Assembly (NCBI GenBank): GCA_025055355.1 | Contig: JANWYM010000101.1 | Coordinates: 1 to 10,681, forward strand | Source of the DNA: Abditibacteriales bacterium | GTDB taxonomy: Bacteria > Armatimonadota > Abditibacteriia > Abditibacteriales > JANWYM01 | Direction of reading: 5' to 3' | Length of the DNA: 10,681 nt | Shown: positions 5,351 through 10,681 of the stretch, piece by piece | How the letters are laid out: each line of letters starts with the position of its first letter | Position numbering within the stretch: the stretch's first letter is position 1 | Translations under genes and position numbers: made by a program | Notes under the pieces: generated by a model | The model's input: the letters and a program-made list of their open reading frames with translations, nothing else | What the model was told of the DNA's origin: nothing | Database searches by the model: none

Positions 5351-6553
5351 GTGGCTGCCATTCTCATCGTTGACGACCAAGCCTCTTCTCGTCTGACGCT
5401 CTCGATGCTCCTGAAAAAGCAGGGGCATCAACTGGGGCAGGCAGCCTCAGCGCAGGAAGCGATAGAGAAACTCGCCCAAGACGTTTACGACGCGGTGATT
5501 GCCGACTTGCGGATGGAAAACCCCAACAGCGGCATTGAGGTCCTCAAAGCCGCGCAGCGGTTGACGCCTTCTCCCGCCGTGATTATCCTCACCGCCTACG
5601 GCAGCGTCGAATCGGCGGTAGAAGCAATGAAGTTGGGCGCCGCTGACTACGTGCAGAAGCCGTTCGCCCCCGATGAACTGCTCGTCAAGTTGGACCGCGC
5701 TTTGGAGTGGCAGCGCAAGGACGCCGAACTGGTGCGCCTGCGCCGCGCGCAGGACAAACTGTATGGCTTTGAGAACATCGTGGCGAAAAGCAAGGGGATG
5801 CTGGAGGTCTTAGACCTCGTGCGCCGCGTTGCGCCGTCTGATGCCACCGTCCTGATTGAAGGCGAGACCGGCACGGGCAAGGAACTCATCGCCCGTGCCC
5901 TCCACCAACACAGCCCGCGCCACCGCGCGCCGTTTCTGCCCATCAACTGCGGCGCGCTGCCGGAGACGATTCTCGAGAGCGAACTGTTCGGGCATGTCAA
6001 AGGCGCGTTCACCGACGCGAAGACCAACAAGAAGGGCCTATTTGAAGAAGCCGACGGCGGCACGATTTTTCTGGACGAAATCAGCGAGACTTCTCCCTCG
6101 ACGCAGGTGAAACTGCTGCGCGTGCTGCAAGACGGCGAGGTGCGGCGTGTGGGCAGCAACACACCAATTCAGGTGGACGTGCGCATCATTGCCGCGACCA
6201 ACCGCCTCCTCAAGCAGCATGTCGCGGAGGGTAAGTTCCGCGAAGACCTCTACTACCGCTTGCAGGTCATCCCCATTCGTATCCCCCCGCTGCGCGAGCG
6301 CAAGGAGGACATCCTGCCCCTAGCGGAACATTTCCTGCGGATGTATAACGCTAAAAACAACCGCGACATCAAGGGCCTCTCCCGCGAGGCGCAGAAGTTG
6401 CTGCTTACCTACGACTGGCCTGGCAACGTGCGCGAGTTGGAGAACGCCATCGAACGCGCCGTCATCCTTTGCACGGGCAAGGAGATTACGCCCGACGATT
6501 TCTTGGGCTTGATCGGCGGCGACGGCGGGCAGGGGAAGAAAGCGAGGCGATAA
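5351..6553 (+). CDS. NtrC-family sigma-54 activator (receiver + AAA+) lacking a DNA-binding domain
   Basis: The protein (400 residues) should use ATP to remodel sigma-54 closed complexes. The receiver (about 3-118) has acidic Asp8/Asp9, phospho-acceptor Asp52, Thr81 and Lys103. The AAA+ domain (about 139-375) has Walker A GETGTGKE (171-178), the sigma-54 contact loop GAFTDA at 218-223 where the family norm is GAFTGA, Walker B GGTIFLDE (236-243), arginine fingers at 297 and 303 (FREDLYYR), and sensor II WPGNVRELEN (356-365). After ITPDDFLGL the chain ends in a glycine- and lysine-rich tail (GGDGGQGKKARR) with no Fis-type helix-turn-helix, making it about 50-70 residues shorter than typical NtrC proteins. 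No HTH remnant is visible in the 73 bp to the next gene. It begins 12 nt after the kinase stop, clearly its cognate partner. It may act from solution at many sigma-54 promoters, or on DNA-free holoenzyme. Confidence 0.95.
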   Translation: MAAILIVDDQASSRLTLSMLLKKQGHQLGQAASAQEAIEKLAQDVYDAVIADLRMENPNSGIEVLKAAQRLTPSPAVIILTAYGSVESAVEAMKLGAADYVQKPFAPDELLVKLDRALEWQRKDAELVRLRRAQDKLYGFENIVAKSKGMLEVLDLVRRVAPSDATVLIEGETGTGKELIARALHQHSPRHRAPFLPINCGALPETILESELFGHVKGAFTDAKTNKKGLFEEADGGTIFLDEISETSPSTQVKLLRVLQDGEVRRVGSNTPIQVDVRIIAATNRLLKQHVAEGKFREDLYYRLQVIPIRIPPLRERKEDILPLAEHFLRMYNAKNNRDIKGLSREAQKLLLTYDWPGNVRELENAIERAVILCTGKEITPDDFLGLIGGDGGQGKKARR

Positions 6554-6626
6554 CCCCTCCGATCAGGGGGGCGAGGCTCCCGCCGAGCCAAGCGCTCCTG
6601 CCACACCGTCGGCTCCGCAACGCTCC
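6554..6626. repeat. Palindromic spacer between convergent genes
   Basis: Two small hairpins lie directly after the activator stop: CCCCT (6554-6558) with AGGGG (6565-6569), and GGCTC (6575-6579) with GAGCC (6585-6589). Neither is followed by a T-tract in either direction. Their compact GC-rich design resembles the other intergenic repeats in this window. They may aid termination for both converging genes. Confidence 0.5.
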
Positions 6627-7868
6627 TCAGAACCCATCCGCCGACCAATAAACGAACTCCCCCGCGTTCGCAATCGCTGCGACGATGCTGCGCTGCTCGG
6701 CGGTCATCGGCACGGACGCCAACGCAGGCGCGCCGATGCCGAGGAGGAGTTGCAGCAGGACGATGGGCGACAGCGTGAGAACAAGCGATGGCTGGGACAG
6801 GTCGCCGAGGGTGATGCGCCAGTCGTCCCAGCGGATTTCGACCTGTTCGTTGAGGCAGCTGATGCCGAGCGCGAACGACGCCGCGTGACCCGCCGCAATC
6901 ACGCGGCGTTCTAATTCGGGCACGAGGGCTTCGAGAAAGCGGCGCACGCCCATCAGTCGCAGCATCATGCCGCTGCCCTGTCGGATGTGGACGCTTTCGG
7001 CGCATCGGGTCAACACTGTCAACACGCCCTCCTCGCGAGGCAATGTCGCCGCAAGGCGCCGAGCGCCATGCGCCCGTGCCTCCACTACAAAGTGTTGAAC
7101 GAGACCGCGCAGCGTTTCCTCACTGCCGGGCAGACAGCCGAACTCATGGAGCGCGGCTTCCTCCCCGAACGCCCCGCGCACGTAAGCAACAACTTCGTCC
7201 CCCTCGAACGCCACAAAAAAGGCGCGCGGGTCGAACCGCCAGCGCAGCGTGCTTTCGTAGGCACGCACGTCGCGCCGCGCCGTCGCCGTGCGGGTCAGGT
7301 TGAACTCCTCGTAAACGTGCGCGACGGCTTCGAGGTGTTGGTCTTGGTCGAGGAGGGCAATCCGTAGCGCAGGCTTCCAGCCTGCGGAAACCCCCTCCAT
7401 CTCCCCCTTGCTAAGGGGGAGAGTCAGAGGGGGTTGGAGATTGGGGAGTAGGTGAAACAGATGATGATACGTCGGAAAAACCTCCCACCCCAATCGGCGG
7501 TAAAACGCCTGAAGCCCCGTGAAGAGCATCGAAAGGTGATAGCCACTTGCGTCCATGTAGCGGAGGCAGTCGTTGAGAACTTCGGTGGCATAACCCCGCC
7601 CGCGAAAGTCGGGATGCGTCGCCACGTCCGCGATGCCGCCCAGCGTCAACTCCGCACAGCCGACGCGAACCGTCTTCCGCACAATGCGCGCCGCGCTGAC
7701 GATGCGCCCGTCCAGCACGCCGACGCGATGCAACTCCGGCGCATCGTTCGGGTCGAGCCGCCACGCTGTCTCAAAGAACTCGCGCGACGTGCGCTCAAAC
7801 GCCGCGTCGGTCACATCCAGAATTTCGTCCCGTTCTTCGGGACAGGAAGCACGCACCTCAAAGGGCAT
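6627..7868 (-). CDS. Eis-like GNAT N-acetyltransferase with C-terminal SCP2-like domain
   Basis: This 413-residue protein probably acetylates a small-molecule or protein amine with acetyl-CoA; the substrate is unknown. The first GNAT domain (about 1-135) has the acetyl-CoA loop VATHPDFRGRGYATEVL (82-98) and the motif LQAFYRRLGWEVFPTYHH. A second, divergent GNAT-like domain covers about 170-290 and an SCP2-like domain about 300-413. This layout and length match the Eis family. Tyr123 in FYRRLGW and the C-terminal Phe correspond in position to the Tyr126 and terminal Phe carboxylate used in catalysis by mycobacterial Eis, which supports the stop codon. Residues 143-168 are encoded by an inserted palindromic repeat between the two GNAT domains. 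The ATG at 7868 follows GAGAGGTGG at 4-8 nt. It is convergent with the activator, and 18 bp separate it from the upstream nucleotidyltransferase remnant. Confidence 0.9.
   Translation of the reverse strand: MPFEVRASCPEERDEILDVTDAAFERTSREFFETAWRLDPNDAPELHRVGVLDGRIVSAARIVRKTVRVGCAELTLGGIADVATHPDFRGRGYATEVLNDCLRYMDASGYHLSMLFTGLQAFYRRLGWEVFPTYHHLFHLLPNLQPPLTLPLSKGEMEGVSAGWKPALRIALLDQDQHLEAVAHVYEEFNLTRTATARRDVRAYESTLRWRFDPRAFFVAFEGDEVVAYVRGAFGEEAALHEFGCLPGSEETLRGLVQHFVVEARAHGARRLAATLPREEGVLTVLTRCAESVHIRQGSGMMLRLMGVRRFLEALVPELERRVIAAGHAASFALGISCLNEQVEIRWDDWRITLGDLSQPSLVLTLSPIVLLQLLLGIGAPALASVPMTAEQRSIVAAIANAGEFVYWSADGF
7365..7442 (-). repeat. Palindromic repeat inserted in frame within the GNAT gene
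   Basis: This 78-bp segment contains CGCAGGCT-TCC-AGCCTGCG (7368-7386) and a nested palindrome: CCCCCTC (7391-7397) with GAGGGGG (7427-7433), enclosing CTCCCCCTT (7401-7409) and AAGGGGGAG (7413-7421). It translates to a proline- and glycine-rich stretch unlike GNAT sequence and sits at the domain boundary. The length is exactly 26 codons, so the frame is kept. The C/G-rich tracts resemble the ends of the 1782-2274 element. Confidence 0.75.
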
Positions 7869-7886
7869 GAGCCACCTCTCGGAAAG

Positions 7887-8293
7887 TTAATCGGATGGAT
7901 TCAATCCCGCCAGCAATCGGTCGGCGAGCGATACAAAGAACTGCTGCATGTCGGACAGGCTGATGTCCGATATCATAGAAGGCAACCGCGCAAAGGAAGT
8001 GATCTCGCGCAGTGACGTCGCAAAATTAAACGGCGTCAGTCCGCTGTCTTTCTGCTGCGCTTCGGCAGAGGAGGCGCCTCGGCAGACTGCGGGTCGCGCA
8101 CCTCATATTGCTGAATAAACGTAAACTCGCGCACGCGCTCCACCCTCACCCCTTCGCGCTGTGCCAAATCGTCCATCACCGCAGGGATAGTCAGCAACGC
8201 GGGCGCGTCCGTCGTAAACAAATTAAGGTCATCGGAGCGGCGATGTCCAAAGTAAAACGCCGCCAACGCCGCGTCAACCATGAGTAAGAACAC
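7887..8293 (-). pseudogene. Decayed AbiEii-type nucleotidyltransferase (toxin family) remnant
   Basis: Two fragments in different frames match opposite ends of the AbiEii/AbiGii nucleotidyltransferase family. Fragment one (8293-8036, from a GTG) has ALAAFYFGHRRSDDLNLFT, the counterpart of the family GGTALALYYGHRxSxDLDLF. The catalytic GG has become VD and the second Asp of DLDLF is Asn. Fragment two (about 8066-7887, another frame) has KDSGLTPFNFATSLREITSF and ARLPSMISDISLSDMQQFF, typical of the C-terminus. The middle of the family (about 100 residues) is missing, so the locus is frameshifted, internally deleted and has lost catalytic residues. The first frame stays open back to 8392 without a start codon, and that part lies in an inverted repeat. 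No AbiEi antitoxin gene is nearby. Confidence 0.75.
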
Positions 8294-8326
8294 GCTGAGT
8301 TCCTTGTAGTCTGCTTCCGCCTCGAG

Positions 8327-8421
8327 GCTGTCAGCGGATTCTGGGAGCGGATTAAACGGATTGCTTCCGGTTTGGACGCCAACGCCATCCGCTTAATCCG
8401 CTACCGAAATCCGTTGACAGC
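8327..8421. repeat. 34-bp imperfect inverted repeat in front of rpoN copy 2
   Basis: The arm 8327-8360 (starting GCTGTCAGCGGATT) and the arm 8388-8421 (ending AATCCGTTGACAGC) are inverted copies with five differences, separated by 27 bp. Two of the five are G-U pairs in RNA. The right arm ends 18 bp before the rpoN start, so any transcript from upstream would carry a long hairpin just before the ribosome binding site. It may be a small palindromic element that truncated the AbiEii remnant, or a leader control structure. Confidence 0.8.
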
Positions 8422-8427
8422 GAAAGT

Positions 8428-8432
8428 AGGTG
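8428..8432 (+). promoter_or_regulatory. Ribosome binding site of rpoN copy 2
   Basis: AGGTG at 8428-8432 lies 7 nt before ATG at 8440 but only 1 nt before the in-frame GTG at 8434, so the ATG is preferred. Confidence 0.55.
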
Positions 8433-8439
8433 CGTGCAG

Positions 8440-9873
8440 ATGACTCAACTCCTCCAGGAACAAAAATTAGTCCAACGTCCTGACCTCCGGCTGCTGATGA
8501 GCCACACCCTGCTGCAGATGACCGCGCTGGAACTGGAGCAGCGCATCGCGCAGGAGTTGCAGGACAACCCGGCGCTGGAAACGGCGGAGGAAAATGTCTG
8601 TCCGACCTGCCAAACGGTCACAGCAGGCGGGCGTTGTCCCAACTGTGACGGCTGGTGGGAAGGTGCTGAGGGGTCGTCCCTCAACACGTGGCACTTGCCA
8701 TGCAGGACAGCGGCGGAAGACGATGAAGACCCGATGGCGAACATCGCCGCCCCTTTGACGCTGCATGAACATCTGCGTTGGCAAGCGCGGCTGGAGTTTT
8801 CGGGCGACGAATTCGACATCGCCTGCCACCTCATCGGCTGCCTCAACGAGGACGGCTACCTGCCAGGGGATACAGCGGACATCGCCGCGCAGTTGGGACG
8901 CGAGGTGGGAGAAGTCGAGCGGGTGCTCAGGCGGCTGCAAACGCTCGAGCCCGTCAGCGTGGGGGCGCGTGACCTGCGCGAGGCGCTGCTCGTTCAACTG
9001 CGCGATTTGCGCGAGCAAGGGGTCGGCTGCGACCTCGCCGAGCGCATCGTCCGTTCTCACCTGACCGACCTCGCGCACCGTCGCTTTGAGCGCATGGCGC
9101 AACAGCTGTCCGTCTCCGTGGAGGAAGTGGCGGCAGCAGCGGCGTTCATCGTGAAGAACCTGACGCCCTACCCCGGACGGCAGTTTCGCCCCCCCTGGAA
9201 CGTGTGCCGTCACGCAGAACCTCTCCTCGCGCGCCCCGACGTCGTCATTACACGCCACGGTGATCGATACGAGGTGGAAGTCGTCCAGCCTCCCAACGCG
9301 CCGCTGCGGGTCAATGGCGTCTACCGCGACCTGCATGAGAAGATGCAGCGCCACAAGCCCTCCTACACCGACACTGAGCGTCAACACGTAGCGCGGTGGG
9401 TAGGGCGGGCGGAACTGTTCATTGAGATGCTGCGCCGGCGGCAGGCGACCTTGCGGCGCATCACGACCGCGCTCATCGCTCTCCAGCGCGATTTCTTCGA
9501 CCACGACGGCGACCGCGCCTATCTCAAGCCCCTGACGAAAACCCAACTGGCGCAGTGCGTTGGGTGCGACGCCTCCACGGTCAGCCGCGCGACCAGCGGA
9601 CGATTCATGCAGATCCCACCCTGCGGCGCGGTGGTAAGTTTCGACCTCTTCTTTGCCGCCGCGCCAGACGCGAAGAACTATCTGCGGCAACTGGTGGCGC
9701 AGGAAGATGAGAGGCAACCCTTGAGCGACCGTGAGATCGCGGCGCGGTTACGGCGGGCGGGGTTTGAGGTGGCGCGGCGCACGGTGACGAAGTATCGGCG
9801 GATGTTGAAGATTCCCGCCAGGCTGCACCGGCGCAGGGAAAAAGTTCTTCCTCCCCCCTTAGCCTGTGTATAA
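8440..9873 (+). CDS. rpoN: RNA polymerase sigma-54 factor, divergent copy 2, with zinc-ribbon-like insertion
   Basis: This 477-residue sigma-54 paralogue is collinear with the copy at 2562-4010 but clearly diverged. Region I is residues 1-47 (ends in QDNPALE). It is followed by Cys54-x2-Cys57-x8-Cys66-x2-Cys69, the same four-cysteine knuckle at the same position, then an acidic linker (about 91-98). The core-binding region includes LTLHEHLRWQ, LIGCLNEDGYL and LEPVSVGARD. The helix-turn-helix is CDASTVSRATSGRFMQI (about 376-392) where copy 1 keeps the canonical HESTI. The RpoN box ARRTVTKYRR (445-454) is retained, so recognition of the GG element is probably preserved while -12 contacts may differ. 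It is intact and without frameshift, so it is likely functional. It stands alone with no activator beside it. The stop codon lies within a degenerate repeat. An in-frame GTG at 8434 would add two residues. Confidence 0.95.
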   Translation: MTQLLQEQKLVQRPDLRLLMSHTLLQMTALELEQRIAQELQDNPALETAEENVCPTCQTVTAGGRCPNCDGWWEGAEGSSLNTWHLPCRTAAEDDEDPMANIAAPLTLHEHLRWQARLEFSGDEFDIACHLIGCLNEDGYLPGDTADIAAQLGREVGEVERVLRRLQTLEPVSVGARDLREALLVQLRDLREQGVGCDLAERIVRSHLTDLAHRRFERMAQQLSVSVEEVAAAAAFIVKNLTPYPGRQFRPPWNVCRHAEPLLARPDVVITRHGDRYEVEVVQPPNAPLRVNGVYRDLHEKMQRHKPSYTDTERQHVARWVGRAELFIEMLRRRQATLRRITTALIALQRDFFDHDGDRAYLKPLTKTQLAQCVGCDASTVSRATSGRFMQIPPCGAVVSFDLFFAAAPDAKNYLRQLVAQEDERQPLSDREIAARLRRAGFEVARRTVTKYRRMLKIPARLHRRREKVLPPPLACV

Positions 9874-10020
9874 GAGTGGCGTTTGATCCCTTCCTCAGCC
9901 CCTCCCCGCTGAAAATGCCTGTCGTGGCGAAGAGCGCCGCGATGACGAGGAACGAAGCAAAGCAATCCCCATAACATGAGGTTTCGATCCGCACCCGCTT
10001 GCCGCAGGCGGGCTGTTGGC
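9866..10020. repeat. Degenerate dispersed repeat plus palindrome after rpoN copy 2
   Basis: From 9866 the sequence GTGTATAAGAGTGGCGTTTG and the C-rich tracts to 9907 align with the right end of the 1782-2274 element read on the minus strand (GTGTGCATAAAAACGGC, then C-tracts), with small gaps and substitutions. The alignment includes the rpoN stop codon (9871-9873). Farther on, CCCGCTTG and CAGGCGGG (about 9995-10013) form an 8-bp hairpin with a 3-nt loop. The 187-bp gap to 10060 holds no gene. Open frames on the minus strand here are low-complexity translations of repeats. Confidence 0.6.
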
Positions 10021-10060
10021 GGGGCTGCCGCTGGCGGGCGCGTCGGCTGCGTTAGAGATT

Positions 10061-10681
10061 TCAACGGGACTGCTGCGTTTGCCTCAGCAGTCCTGCTAAC
10101 TGCGAAGGGGTCACGCAGACGTAGGAGTCGCCCAGTTCCTTCGCGGCTCGGTTGATCATCTCCGGGCGGAACGTCCAACTGAGGACGAAGACGCTCATAA
10201 ACGCCGGTCGCGTCGGTGGTGTCATGCGCCGCACTTCGGCGACAAGGTGAGACACTTCGGCGTCCTCTGACCTTTGCCCCAAGTCAGGGCTGTAAGTCCA
10301 CGGCACCCAGCGCGTCAGGCAGTGGAAAACAGGCACAGGGTCGTCTTGCCCCTCAAGCAAATAGTTCGCCTCCGCGTAGGTCGTGTCGTTGTGTCGTCCG
10401 ACATCGGGGAACAACGCCGTCAAGCCACGTAGGCGCTTGGCGAAAAGCGCGAGGTCCCCGGTGCGAGAGAAGTCCGACCGCTCGCCCCACGCGCCATGAT
10501 AGGTTTGCAGTGTCCGCAGGTCCAGTCGCTCCATGTAGGTTTGCGTGAGGGTCAGGAAGTCTTCCAGCACCGCTTGCCGATTGGCGAAGGCGGTGCCGTA
10601 ATCCCGAACGTTCATGTAGCCCGCGCCCGACAGGGCGCAGATGAGTTCATCTTGGTCAGTCAGTTGGTTGTAATACCATTC
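10061..10681 (-). CDS. GxGYxYP-like putative glycoside hydrolase, C-terminal part (N-terminus beyond window)
   Basis: An open frame runs in from the right edge and ends at TGA 10063-10061, 206 residues. It continues upstream of the ATG at 10615, so that codon is internal rather than a start. It begins WYYNQLTDQDELICALSGAGYMN, resembling the C-terminal domain of GxGYxYP proteins, in which DEF/VCGxSGAGYxYP is the signature. Here the GxGY core is present but the YP is replaced by MN. The end (DSYVCVTPSQLAGLLRQ) matches the family's usual terminus. These proteins are thought to act on carbohydrates, but the reaction is not firmly established. The lost YP raises the possibility of altered activity. 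It is oriented toward rpoN copy 2, with 187 bp of repeats between them. No terminator with a T-tract is visible after it. Confidence 0.65.
   Translation of the reverse strand, partial: EWYYNQLTDQDELICALSGAGYMNVRDYGTAFANRQAVLEDFLTLTQTYMERLDLRTLQTYHGAWGERSDFSRTGDLALFAKRLRGLTALFPDVGRHNDTTYAEANYLLEGQDDPVPVFHCLTRWVPWTYSPDLGQRSEDAEVSHLVAEVRRMTPPTRPAFMSVFVLSWTFRPEMINRAAKELGDSYVCVTPSQLAGLLRQTQQSR

Noticed and set aside
8191..8388. 65-codon minus-strand frame starting MALASKPEAIR
   Set aside because: It is an out-of-frame overlap with the AbiEii remnant, where the other frame has the family motif.
8414..8442. TTGACA before rpoN copy 2 as a -35 element
   Set aside because: A -10 at 16-18 bp would fall on the start codon and none is recognisable; the hexamer belongs to the inverted-repeat arm.
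9982..10016. Possible orphan CRISPR repeat (GTTTCGATCCGCACCCGC with a hairpin)
   Set aside because: The start looks like some CRISPR repeats, but there is no second copy at spacer distance and no cas gene; it is better treated as part of the intergenic palindromes.
9605..10178. Minus-strand open frames of 129 and 166 codons
   Set aside because: They cross the rpoN copy 2 end, the dispersed repeat and the GxGYxYP-like gene in other frames, and show no recognisable domain or ribosome binding site.

Overview
The window (10,681 bp, GC-rich) is a bacterial chromosomal segment with nine protein-coding genes (two cut by the window edges), one tRNA gene, one gene remnant and an unusually large amount of short repeated and palindromic DNA. 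The organism is not identified by any single marker. High GC, MucB/RseB and GxGYxYP-type proteins, Eis-type acetyltransferases and abundant C/G-rich intergenic palindromes fit an Armatimonadota/Fervidibacter-like thermophile lineage. That assignment is an inference of modest confidence.

Region 1 (1-1760, minus strand) is an envelope-stress type operon: an ECF sigma factor, its membrane-anchored zinc-finger anti-sigma factor and a secreted MucB/RseB-like protein cut by the left edge. The genes overlap by 8 nt and 1 nt. Upstream lies a near-perfect sigmaE-type promoter (TGAACTT-N15-GTCTAA), which suggests autoregulation and helps fix the sigma start codon.

Region 2 (1782-2274) is a non-coding composite repeat. 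Exact 33-bp inverted repeats, each G-quadruplex-capable, enclose about nine tandem 37-39 bp units, and each unit carries a small hairpin. Next comes a complete initiator tRNA unit on the minus strand: perfect consensus promoter, tRNA-fMet(CAU) and intrinsic terminator.

Region 3 (2512-6553, plus strand) is a sigma-54 module: a strong sigma70-type promoter, rpoN copy 1, a soluble NtrB-like histidine kinase with a cysteine-bearing PAS domain, and an NtrC-like AAA+ activator 12 nt downstream. The activator has the receiver and AAA+ domains but no C-terminal DNA-binding domain, and it carries GAFTDA in place of GAFTGA.

Region 4 (6554-8421, minus strand) has an Eis-like GNAT acetyltransferase with an in-frame palindromic repeat insertion, a decayed AbiEii-type nucleotidyltransferase remnant, and a 34-bp imperfect inverted repeat directly in front of the next gene.

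Region 5 (8440-10681) has a second, divergent rpoN paralogue (plus strand), a degenerate relative of the region 2 repeat overlapping its stop codon, and the C-terminal part of a GxGYxYP-like protein (minus strand). Both RpoN proteins carry a four-cysteine zinc-ribbon-like motif just after region I, which is not part of the textbook sigma-54 layout. Two zinc-ribbon sigma-54 factors, a Cys-PAS kinase and an activator without a DNA-binding domain together suggest an atypical sigma-54 circuit, the most interesting biology here.
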